Below, piece after piece: positions 8,609 through 15,520 of a stretch of 39,074 nt of DNA. The notes beneath the pieces are model-generated. The model had not been told where the DNA came from. It searched no databases and saw only the letters and a list, made by a program, of their open reading frames with translations. The position numbers and the translations under genes are program-made. Each line of letters starts with the position of its first letter. Within the stretch, counting starts at the first letter, position 1. Source of the DNA: Oscillospiraceae bacterium (GTDB lineage: Bacteria; Bacillota; Clostridia; Oscillospirales; Oscillospiraceae); assembly GCA_021205095.1 (NCBI GenBank), contig JAJPYE010000048.1:1-39074 (forward strand). The letters run 5' to 3'.

Positions 8609-9639
8609 TGAAGAATATTTTTACCCCGGCGGATATTTTGCTGCCCAGGCCGGGAACAGACATGACAAAGTGGGCGGCGGTGGCCTGCGACCAGTTCTCC
8701 GCCCAGCCGGAATACTGGGAGACCATGAGCGATTATGTGGGCCAGGCCCCATCGGCCCTGCGGCTGATGCTGCCGGAGGCGTATCTTCACGCCCCGGACG
8801 TGGAGGCGCGGAAGCAGGCCGTCTGTAAAAATATGGAAGATTACCTGGTGGGGGATGTATTCCAAAAAATCCCGGATTCCTACGTTCTGGTGGAGCGAAC
8901 CCTTCCAAATGGGAAGGTAAGACGGGGTCTGGTGGGGAAACTGGACTTAGAGGGATACGACTGGACGCCCGGCTCCGCCTCCCCCGTCCGCTCCACGGAG
9001 GCCACGGTGCCGGAGCGGTTGCCCACCAGGGTGGAGCTGCGGCGGCGGACGGCCCTGGAAATGCCCCACATCGTGCTGTTCATGGACGACCGGACGGACG
9101 CCGTGTTCGGAGCGGCGGAACCGGGGGAAACCCTGTATGACTTCGACCTGTACGGCGGGGCGGGCCACATCCGGGGCCGCCGTCTCACAGGGCAGGCCGC
9201 CCAGATGGTGGCGGAGGCCATCGACAGCCTGCCGGGGGACATCCAGTTCGCCATGGGGGACGGCAACCACAGCCTGGCCGCAGCCAAAAATTACTGGGAG
9301 GAGCTGAAGGCTGCCGGTGCGCCCATGGATCACCCGGCCCGGTATGCCCTGGCGGAGCTGGAGAATTTGCAGGACGAGGCGGTGGAGTTTTACCCCATCC
9401 ACCGGGTTCTGTTCGGCACGGACGCCGGGGGCTTTGTGAAGGAGCTGACCGGCCCGGACACGGGCCTTCTGGTGGCGGAGGCGGACGATCTGTGCGCCGC
9501 CTATATCCTTCCGGCGCTGGATAAAAACGAGCTATTTTCCCATATCGCCCAGTACGGGAATTACCCGAAAAAGAGCTTCTCCGTAGGCCACAGCCTGGAC
9601 AAGCGCTGGTATCTGGAGTGCCGGGAGATTCGGGGGTAA
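8608..9639 (+). CDS. DUF1015 family protein
   Basis: A 343-residue protein of the DUF1015 family, common in Clostridia. Its function is not established, though members sometimes sit near serine biosynthesis genes. Family landmarks include TDMTKWAAVACDQFSAQPEYW near the start, the central MGDGNHSLAAAKNYWEELK (a conserved GDGNH motif, the likely active or binding site), and a short C-terminal half. It is somewhat shorter than the roughly 400-residue members. No signal peptide or membrane helix is seen, so it should be cytosolic. Its ATG overlaps the ruvX TGA (TGATG), so it depends on the riboswitch-controlled transcript unless an internal promoter exists. Confidence 0.85.
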   Translation: MKNIFTPADILLPRPGTDMTKWAAVACDQFSAQPEYWETMSDYVGQAPSALRLMLPEAYLHAPDVEARKQAVCKNMEDYLVGDVFQKIPDSYVLVERTLPNGKVRRGLVGKLDLEGYDWTPGSASPVRSTEATVPERLPTRVELRRRTALEMPHIVLFMDDRTDAVFGAAEPGETLYDFDLYGGAGHIRGRRLTGQAAQMVAEAIDSLPGDIQFAMGDGNHSLAAAKNYWEELKAAGAPMDHPARYALAELENLQDEAVEFYPIHRVLFGTDAGGFVKELTGPDTGLLVAEADDLCAAYILPALDKNELFSHIAQYGNYPKKSFSVGHSLDKRWYLECREIRG

Positions 9640-9760
9640 ACGGGGAAGGGGGAAATTTGGGCCTGGCGCGGGACGGCCCCTCCGGCGAGCGCCTTCGGCG
9701 CCGCCGCCGCCCCGCCAGGGGCGGCCCAGCAGGGGGCAAAGCCCCCGCGCTGGCTGATTC
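9640..9760. other. GC-rich spacer without a gene
   Basis: This stretch is strongly GC-biased and holds short hairpins, such as GCGCC-TTC-GGCGC near 9690-9702 and GGGGGC-AAA-GCCCCC at 9732-9746. The second could help end the folT-ruvX-DUF1015 transcript but has no U-run. No credible coding frame is seen. It leads straight into repeat copy A and may belong to the same accessory segment. Confidence 0.5.
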
Positions 9761-9878
9761 TGTCCGACAATGCGCGGCGAGGGATTTTGTTCGCTGGCTA
9801 GGCGGGCCGACGAAGGCGTGCATTGGCACGTCGAGGAGGCCCAACGACGTCCAGCGGACAAAAGACCCGCCGCCCACG
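9761..9878 (+). repeat. Palindromic dispersed element, copy A (short form)
   Basis: It shares both ends with 22382-22602 in the same orientation. It folds into one long imperfect hairpin: GCGGC (9774-9778) with GCCGC (9869-9873), GGG (9781-9783) with CCC (9866-9868), TTTTGT (9785-9790) with ACAAAA (9858-9863), CGCTGG (9792-9797) with CCAGCG (9851-9856), GGGC (9804-9807) with GCCC (9839-9842), and CGACG (9808-9812) with CGTCG (9829-9833). The apical loop is only about 16 bases. The right end lies 3 bases from the terminator at 9882. Open frames through it are shared with copy B only in the stem, so coding is unlikely. Confidence 0.8.
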
Positions 9879-9881
9879 AAA

Positions 9882-9913
9882 GGGGGGCCGTATCCGTCAG
9901 GATACGGCCCCCC
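9882..9913 (-). terminator. Intrinsic terminator of the lipoprotein gene
   Basis: GGGGGGCCGTATCC (9882-9895) pairs perfectly with GGATACGGCCCCCC (9900-9913) around a 4-base loop. On the minus strand the stem is followed by TTTCGT. It lies 17 bases past the lipoprotein stop. The U-run is short because repeat copy A begins right there. Confidence 0.85.
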
Positions 9914-9929
9914 GGCTTGCGCTATTTAA

Positions 9930-10604
9930 TTATGCTGCGAGGAAGTCCTCGTAACTTACAACCAGACCCATCTCCACCAGCATGGCGATGGTCTCGTCGT
10001 TCTCATCCACGGCATCCTCCAGACCGGCGTTGGTGGTCTCCTTCATGTCGTCAGGAGCCATGGTGTCGGAGGCAAAGGCGTCCTTCACATACTGAAGATA
10101 GCCGTCAAAGTCCTTGGAATAGCTGGCGTCAGGCTCTACCAGGGTAGCGCCGCCGCCCTCGCCGGAGGCTTCCCCGCTGGAGGCCTCGCCGGAGGCCTGC
10201 TGAACAGCCTCGCTGACCATGCCCTCGGTGTCAGCGGCGGGCTTCCCGGCGGCGACCCAGTCGGCGTAGGTCAGCATACCCACGTTTTCATACAGCACGG
10301 TGAGCTGAGAAACGGCCTCGATCTCCTCGATGGTGGCGCAGGCGTTCACGGTCTCCGCCACGGCGGCGGCCTCTTCCTCATCCGGGGCGCCGGCGGCGGC
10401 ATAGGCGTTCACATATTCCTTGTAGCCGTCAATGTCGTCGCCCTCTTCGGCGGCAGGCTCAGCCTCGGCCTCAGCGGCGGGTTCGGCCTCCACGGCCTCG
10501 GTCTCGGTGGTCTCGGTCTCGGCGGCGGTGTCGTCGGAGCCGCCGCAGGCGGCCAGGGCGAATACCATCACCAGAGCGAGAAGCAGTGCAAGTGTCTTTT
10601 TCAT
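9930..10604 (-). CDS. Putative lipoprotein with two copies of a short domain
   Basis: A 224-residue secreted lipoprotein of unknown function. The signal peptide ends in the lipobox ALAAC (Cys20), followed by GGS and an acidic Glu/Ala/Thr-rich linker to about residue 55. Two related units follow. The first runs from DIDGYKEYVNAYAAAG to LTYADWVAA; the second from DFDGYLQYVKDAFAS to VSYEDFLAA. Both share the pattern D-x-DGY-x2-YV at the start and a Y-x-D(F/W)-x-AA ending. A Gly/Ser-rich linker (ASGEASSGEASGEGGG) joins them. The ATG has AGGAGG upstream at 10611-10616. It is a monocistronic minus-strand gene with its own strong promoter and terminator. It may be a cell-surface binding or structural protein; no known family was recognised. 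Confidence 0.85.
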   Translation of the reverse strand: MKKTLALLLALVMVFALAACGGSDDTAAETETTETEAVEAEPAAEAEAEPAAEEGDDIDGYKEYVNAYAAAGAPDEEEAAAVAETVNACATIEEIEAVSQLTVLYENVGMLTYADWVAAGKPAADTEGMVSEAVQQASGEASSGEASGEGGGATLVEPDASYSKDFDGYLQYVKDAFASDTMAPDDMKETTNAGLEDAVDENDETIAMLVEMGLVVSYEDFLAA

Positions 10605-10634
10605 TTTGGTGTCCTCCTATTTGATGATGAGGCC

Positions 10635-10663
10635 ATTATAAAACGGTCATGTTAAATTGTCAA
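10635..10663 (-). promoter_or_regulatory. Full-consensus sigma-A promoter of the lipoprotein gene
   Basis: Minus strand: TTGACA (10663-10658), 17-base spacer, TATAAT (10640-10635), both boxes 6/6. This predicts strong constitutive expression. Confidence 0.92.
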
Positions 10664-10712
10664 CAATAATTACATATTTTTAATAAATTCGCCCGGATGC
10701 CCCGGAGAATCC

Positions 10713-10741
10713 GTGACAAGGGGGACGGTATGTGATATACT
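10713..10741 (+). promoter_or_regulatory. Sigma-A promoter of the EamA transporter gene
   Basis: GTGACA (10713-10718), 17-base spacer, TATACT (10736-10741). The start of transcription would fall about 20-25 bases before the GTG start codon, leaving a short leader. Confidence 0.7.
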
Positions 10742-10770
10742 AAAAAGCCGGAAAGACGAGGTGTTTGGAC

Positions 10771-11730
10771 GTGAAAAAAAGCTCTTTGCGCAATTCCGCC
10801 CTTCTGCTGCTGACGGCCCTCATATGGGGCGTGGCCTTTGTGGCCCAGAAGGACGGCATGGAATATGTGGAACCCTTTACCTATAACGGCCTGCGGAGCC
10901 TGCTGGGAGGCGTGGTGCTGCTGGCGGCCATTCCGCTGATTGATAAGCTCCGCTCACGCCACGGCCCGGTGGAGACCGGCTCCCGGCGGAATATTCTTTT
11001 GGGTGGCGCGCTGTGCGGGGTGGTGCTGTTTGTGGCCTCCAATTTGCAGCAGTTCGGCATCGCCCTTCAGGATGCGGATACCAACGTGGGCAAGGCGGGG
11101 TTCATCACCGCCTGCTACTGCGCCATCGTGCCGGTGATGGGGCTGTTTCTGAAGAAAAAATCCCCCCTGCTGGTGTGGCTGGGCGTGGCCGTGGCTGTGG
11201 TGGGCTTTTTCTTCCTGTGCCTGATGGACGGGCTGGCTGCCGGTCAGGGCCTGGGCCTGGGGCTGAGCGATTTTCTGCTGCTGCTGTGCGCCGTGGCCTT
11301 TTCCGTCCACATTCTGGTCATCGACCATTTCTCCCCCCTGGCGGACGGGGTGCGGATTAGCTGCGTGCAGTTTCTGGTCTGCGGGGGGCTGTGCCTGCCC
11401 CTGATGTTTATATTTGAAAGCCCCTCCTGGGAAAATATCGCCGCCTGCTGGCTGCCCATCACCTACGCCGGGGTCATGTCCTGCGGGGTGGCGTACACGC
11501 TTCAAATCGTGGGCCAGCGGGGGGTGCATCCGGCGGTGGCGTCTCTGATTCTGAGCCTGGAGAGCGTGTTCTCCGTCCTGGCCGGATATGTCCTCATGCC
11601 CGGCTCCGCCCTGTCCCACTGGGAGCTGATCGGCTGCGCCCTGGTTATGGCCGCCGTGGTCATGGTGCAGCTCGCCCCCACAGGCAGGGAGACGGCGGAG
11701 GAGCTGACGATCGGAGAGAGAGGGACATAA
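10771..11730 (+). CDS. DMT superfamily transporter (EamA domains)
   Basis: A 319-residue inner-membrane protein with ten hydrophobic segments forming two EamA repeats. It belongs to the drug/metabolite transporter superfamily, which exports amino acids or other metabolites. ALIWGVAFVAQKDGMEYVEPFTYNGLRSLLGG (10817-10912) is the typical first-repeat entry, and LILSLESVFSVLAGYVLMPG near the end is the signature of the second. GTG 10771 is taken as start, with GAGG at 10758-10761 nine bases away; a TTG at 10765 is possible but closer than ideal. It is a single gene between a promoter and a terminator. The substrate is not predictable from sequence. Confidence 0.9.
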   Translation: MKKSSLRNSALLLLTALIWGVAFVAQKDGMEYVEPFTYNGLRSLLGGVVLLAAIPLIDKLRSRHGPVETGSRRNILLGGALCGVVLFVASNLQQFGIALQDADTNVGKAGFITACYCAIVPVMGLFLKKKSPLLVWLGVAVAVVGFFFLCLMDGLAAGQGLGLGLSDFLLLLCAVAFSVHILVIDHFSPLADGVRISCVQFLVCGGLCLPLMFIFESPSWENIAACWLPITYAGVMSCGVAYTLQIVGQRGVHPAVASLILSLESVFSVLAGYVLMPGSALSHWELIGCALVMAAVVMVQLAPTGRETAEELTIGERGT

Positions 11731-11801
11731 CAAATCATTATACCTTTGTATCCTGTATCTGTGAAAATAACCTTTAACATATAAATCACAAAAATTCTTA
11801 C

Positions 11802-11840
11802 CCCCCGCTGTCTCGGTTCGCTGTGACGGCGGGGGATTCT
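11802..11840 (+). terminator. Intrinsic terminator after the EamA gene
   Basis: CCCCCGCTGTC (11802-11812) pairs with GACGGCGGGGG (11825-11835), with one T-G wobble. It is followed by ATTCTTTCGGTTTATTT. It separates the EamA gene from the ABC operon. Confidence 0.75.
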
Positions 11841-11900
11841 TTCGGTTTATTTACAAACATTAACAAAATGTTTATAAAATTATCGCTTTTGGTCACGAAC

Positions 11901-11932
11901 TTGTCACAAACAGACAGGGGAATTGGTATAGA
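11901..11932 (+). promoter_or_regulatory. Probable promoter of the Gld-type ABC operon
   Basis: An extended -10 (TGGTATAGA, with TATAGA at 11927-11932) lies 36 bases before the TTG start codon. TTGTCA at 11901-11906 is 20 bases upstream, too far for a standard -35; TCACAA at 11904-11909 is 17 bases away but a poor match. The extended -10 is the main support. Confidence 0.5.
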
Positions 11933-11967
11933 ATGAGTGCATATGTGAAAGCAAGGAGGTCTTTGCG

Positions 11968-13044
11968 TTGATAGAGGTAAGCCATCTTACCAAGCGCTAT
12001 GGCAGCCATCTGGCCGTGGACGATTTGAACTTCACTGTGGAAAACGGGGTAGTCTACGGCTTTTTGGGGCCGAACGGCGCGGGGAAGAGTACCACCATGA
12101 ACATCCTGACAGGATGCCTTGCCGCCACCAGCGGCACCGTCACCATCGACGGATACGACATTTTTGACCAACCGGCGGAGGCGAAGCGGCGTATTGGGTA
12201 TCTGCCGGAGCTGCCGCCCCTGTACGTCGGCATGACGGTGCGGGAGTATCTGACCTTTGTGGCCAGAGCCAAGGGGGTTCCATCCAAGGAGCAGGAAGCC
12301 CAGCTTGCCCATGTGATGGAGGTGACAGGCACCACCGAGGTAGCCGACCGGCTGATTAAGAACCTGTCCAAGGGCTTCCGCCAGCGTGTCGGCATTGCCC
12401 AGGCTATTTTAGGCGACCCGGCGGTGGTGATTCTGGACGAGCCTACCGTGGGCCTTGACCCCATTCAGATCATTGAGATCCGGGATCTGATCCACGAGCT
12501 TGGCAAAGAGCATACGGTCATCCTGTCCAGTCATATTCTAAGCGAGGTGCAGGCGGTATGCGACCAGATCCTCATTATCAACCGGGGAAAGCTGGTGGCC
12601 TGCGGGGAACCCCAAAGCCTGGAGGAGCAGTTCGCCGGAGAAGCCACCTATAAATTGACCGTGAAGGCCTCCGCCGCCGCTGCGGAGCAGGCGCTGAAAA
12701 ACGTGGAGGGCGTGCAGAAGATAGAGACCCAGGAGGGGGCGGAGGGCCGGTGCGACCTGACCGTCACCGTGTCCGATCTAAGCTCCGAGATGGACGAGCG
12801 GCTATCCTTTGCCATGAGCGACCGGCGCATCCCGGTGCTGCGTCTGGAGCGGGAGCAGGCAAGCCTGGAGGACGTGTTCCTGACCCTGACCGCCCAGGCC
12901 GAGGCGGAGCGGGAGAGCCAGGAGAAAAAGGGCGGCAGAGGCAAAAAAGCCTGGTTCAAGGGCGGCAAGACCGCCGAGACGATCGCTGAAACGACGGACG
13001 CCCCCGCTCCGGCGACAGAGAATGAAAAGGAGGCGGAGCAATGA
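11968..13044 (+). CDS. ABC transporter ATP-binding protein, GldA-like
   Basis: A 358-residue ATPase that would energise the permease encoded next. Walker A GPNGAGKST is at residues 34-42, the signature is LSKGFRQRVGIAQA near 133-146, Walker B VVILDEPTVGLDP starts near 153, and the switch histidine is in ILSSHIL near 186-192. After the core (about 1-225) comes the C-terminal domain typical of GldA/NatA-like ATPases, then a charged low-complexity tail (ERESQEKKGGRGKKAWFKGG, then acidic). The start is TTG 11968 with AAGGAGG at 11953-11959 and an 8-base spacer. The stop overlaps the permease start as ATGA. The four-gene set matches the gliding-motility-type ABC systems found in many non-gliding bacteria; their cargo is unknown. 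Confidence 0.9.
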   Translation: MIEVSHLTKRYGSHLAVDDLNFTVENGVVYGFLGPNGAGKSTTMNILTGCLAATSGTVTIDGYDIFDQPAEAKRRIGYLPELPPLYVGMTVREYLTFVARAKGVPSKEQEAQLAHVMEVTGTTEVADRLIKNLSKGFRQRVGIAQAILGDPAVVILDEPTVGLDPIQIIEIRDLIHELGKEHTVILSSHILSEVQAVCDQILIINRGKLVACGEPQSLEEQFAGEATYKLTVKASAAAAEQALKNVEGVQKIETQEGAEGRCDLTVTVSDLSSEMDERLSFAMSDRRIPVLRLEREQASLEDVFLTLTAQAEAERESQEKKGGRGKKAWFKGGKTAETIAETTDAPAPATENEKEAEQ

Positions 13045-13913
13045 GCGCCATTTACGAACGGGAGCTGGACAGCCAGCTCAATGGCCTGACCGGGTATATT
13101 TACGGGGCGCTGATGCTGCTGTTCGGCGGCATATACGTCATGGCCTATAACCTGTCCGGGTATACCCAGTTTTCCTATGTGCTGTACAGCATGGAATTTG
13201 TCATGCTGATAGCCGTGCCGCTGCTGACCATGCGGTCTATCGCGGAGGAGCGGCACCAGCGGACAGATCAGCTTCTGTACTCCCTGCCCATGAGCATGAC
13301 GAAGATCGTCCTGGGCAAGTATTTCGCCCTGGTGACGGTGATGGCCCTGCCCATGATCGTCATGGCTCTGTACCCGGTGGTAATCAACGCCATGACGCTG
13401 TCCGGCTCCATCCCCCTGAAAAGCGCTTATGGGGCGCTGATCGGGTTCTTTTTCCTGGGACTGGCCCTGGTAGCCATCGGGCTGTTCATCTCTTCCCTGG
13501 TGGAAAGCTCCGGCGTGGCGGCGGGCTGCTGCTTTATCGTGCTGCTGCTTCTCTACTTCCTGTCGGCCCTGACGGATTATATGTCCAGCGCCGCGTGGGT
13601 GTCCTTTGTGGTGCTGGCGGTGGTAGTGGTTCTGCTGGGCGTGCTTTTGTGGCGGCTGACGAAAAACGGAAGCTTCGCCCTGATGTTTTCCATCATTCTG
13701 GGGGCCGTGCTGCTCATCTGCTTTATGATCTGGCAGGACGCCTTTTCCGGGCTGATCGTCTCGATTTTGGAGCAGCTCGCAGTTTTCGACCGCTTTGACA
13801 ATTTTACCTATGATATATTCGACATTACCAGTATTGTATATTATATAACGGTGGCGGCAGTGTTCCTGTTTCTCACCGTGCAGTCTATGGAGCGCAGGAG
13901 GTGGAGCGAATGA
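13041..13913 (+). CDS. ABC-2 type permease, GldF-like
   Basis: A 290-residue integral membrane protein with about six to seven helices, the membrane partner of the ATPase at 11968-13044. MSAIYERELDSQLNGLTGYI at the N-terminus is the usual cytoplasmic elbow helix. The segment MLIAVPLLTMRSIAEERHQR, then TDQLLYSLPMS (13206-13295), is the conserved ABC-2 coupling motif (M-R-x2-EE-x4-T-x2-LL-x-LP). It ends near the membrane with VQSMERRRWSE. It is coupled on both sides by ATGA overlaps. The whole operon therefore appears to be translated in step, as expected for subunits of one complex. Confidence 0.9.
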   Translation: MSAIYERELDSQLNGLTGYIYGALMLLFGGIYVMAYNLSGYTQFSYVLYSMEFVMLIAVPLLTMRSIAEERHQRTDQLLYSLPMSMTKIVLGKYFALVTVMALPMIVMALYPVVINAMTLSGSIPLKSAYGALIGFFFLGLALVAIGLFISSLVESSGVAAGCCFIVLLLLYFLSALTDYMSSAAWVSFVVLAVVVVLLGVLLWRLTKNGSFALMFSIILGAVLLICFMIWQDAFSGLIVSILEQLAVFDRFDNFTYDIFDITSIVYYITVAAVFLFLTVQSMERRRWSE

Positions 13914-15520
13914 ACACCCAGAATAACCCGGAGCGGGAGCCGAACCAAGCCCCGGAGACCGAGACGGAATGGACGCGGGAGACCGTGGAGGAGCAGGCCC
14001 CGGAGACTTCGGAGACGGAAGCCCCGGAGACGGCTGCATCTGAGACTTCCAAGACAGAGACCGGGAAGAAACAGAAGGGCTCCGGCAGGCTTCAGGCCGC
14101 CTTTAAGACCAGATCCTGGCGGGCCGGCTCCTACAGCATATTCGCCGCCATTGTGGTCATCGCCATCGCCGTGGTGGTGAACCTGGTGGTGAACGCCCTG
14201 CCCAGCTCCGGCACCCAGCTCGATATGACGGAAAACCAGATCTATTCCATCTCCGACCAGACCAAGCAGATTCTTGGCTCTCTGGATACGGACGTGGAGG
14301 TATACTGGATCGTCCAGTCCGGCAGCGAGGACGCCACCATGGAGCAGGTGCTGGCGAAATACGCGGAATACAGCCACGTCACCGTCACCTCCGTTGACCC
14401 GGTGGTGTATCCCAGCTTCGCCAGCCAGTATACGGATGAGACCATCACCAACAACAGCCTGCTGGTGGTCTGCGGGGACAGAACCATGTACATCCCCTAC
14501 TCCGACATCTGGACGTATTCTGACTACTCAACGTATTATTATTACTACTATTATTACGGCGAGGAATACCTGGACGTGTTCGCGGGAGAGAGCCAGCTCA
14601 CCAGCGCCATCGGCTATGTGACCAGCGACGACCTGCCCATTATGTACATCCTCACCGGCCACGGGGAGAGCGGCGTTTCCGACGACGTGCTGGACGCCAT
14701 CAATATGGATAACATCCAGACCGAGGAGCTGAGCCTTCTCACGGTGGACGCCATCCCGGAGGACTGCGCGGTGCTGGCCCTGTTCGGCCCCACCAGCGAC
14801 CTGTCCGCCGACGAGGTGGCTATCATCGAGGCCTACCTGGCTGAAGGCGGGGAGATGATCATCACCACCGAATACACCGAGGAGGACATGACCAATTTTG
14901 AGACTCTTCTCGCAGACTGGGGCCTGGATCTTACCAACGGCTACGTGCTGGAGAGCAACAGCAGCTATTACTACTATGGCTACATCGACCTGATCCTGCC
15001 CACATTGGGGAGCCACGACATTACCTCCCCGCTGACGGAGGACGGCTACAGCGTGCTGATGCCCGACGCCCAGGGCCTGACGGAGATCGGGGAGAACGAC
15101 GACCTGACGGTCACGGCCCTGCTGACCAGCAGCAGCTCCTCCTACATCAAGGAGAGCCTGACCGGCCTGACCAGCTATGAGCAGACGGACGACGACCCCG
15201 CCGGCCCGTTCCTGCTGGGGGCGGCGGTGGAGAGCGCAAGCTCCGGCGGCAAACTGGTGGTGTTCACCTCTACCCTGTTTATGGAATCGGACTACAGCGG
15301 CCTGGTTTCCGGGGCCAATGAGGACTTGTTCCTGAACGCGGTGGACTGGCTGTGCGAGAAGGATTCCTCCATTTCCATCCACACCAAGACCATCAGCAGC
15401 GATTACCTGTCCTTCTCGGACAGCTCTGCCGGCACGCTGAAAACATTGCTGGTCATCGTGGTGCCGGTGCTGTTTTTGGCCTCCGGCGTGGTCATATTCA
15501 TTCGAAGGAGGCGGCGCTGA
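13910..15520 (+). CDS. GldG-like auxiliary protein of the ABC transporter
   Basis: A 536-residue protein of the GldG / ABC-type uncharacterised transport auxiliary family. Residues 1-60 are acidic and repetitive (ETETEWTRETVEEQAPET). A first transmembrane helix follows near residues 76-98 (SIFAAIVVIAIAVVVNLVVN). The extracytoplasmic part starts with the family pattern LDMTENQIYSISDQTKQIL and includes IMYILTGHGE. The C-terminus has a second helix and an RRRRR end. Eight tyrosines in a row (residues 209-216, codons at 14534-14557) and a second Tyr cluster near residue 356 are unusual. ATG 13910 has AGGAGG at 13896-13901; the stop shares one base with the next start. Role in the complex is unknown. 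Confidence 0.87.
   Translation: MNTQNNPEREPNQAPETETEWTRETVEEQAPETSETEAPETAASETSKTETGKKQKGSGRLQAAFKTRSWRAGSYSIFAAIVVIAIAVVVNLVVNALPSSGTQLDMTENQIYSISDQTKQILGSLDTDVEVYWIVQSGSEDATMEQVLAKYAEYSHVTVTSVDPVVYPSFASQYTDETITNNSLLVVCGDRTMYIPYSDIWTYSDYSTYYYYYYYYGEEYLDVFAGESQLTSAIGYVTSDDLPIMYILTGHGESGVSDDVLDAINMDNIQTEELSLLTVDAIPEDCAVLALFGPTSDLSADEVAIIEAYLAEGGEMIITTEYTEEDMTNFETLLADWGLDLTNGYVLESNSSYYYYGYIDLILPTLGSHDITSPLTEDGYSVLMPDAQGLTEIGENDDLTVTALLTSSSSSYIKESLTGLTSYEQTDDDPAGPFLLGAAVESASSGGKLVVFTSTLFMESDYSGLVSGANEDLFLNAVDWLCEKDSSISIHTKTISSDYLSFSDSSAGTLKTLLVIVVPVLFLASGVVIFIRRRRR

Noticed and set aside
9761-9878. Palindromic element as a group IIC intron or integron attC site (both associate with terminators or palindromes)
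   Set aside because: No domain V-like sequence, reverse transcriptase, integrase or attC core sites are visible, and copy A is only 118 bases.
9770-10147. Open frame beginning MRGEGFCSLARRADEG, also seen at 22391 onward
   Set aside because: The shared peptide is only the translated repeat arm; the two frames diverge completely afterwards, and the first runs antisense into the lipoprotein gene.
14534-14557. Tyr codon run in the GldG-like gene as a frameshift or sequencing error
   Set aside because: Codons alternate TAT and TAC and the frame continues with family-like sequence on both sides, so the run appears real.
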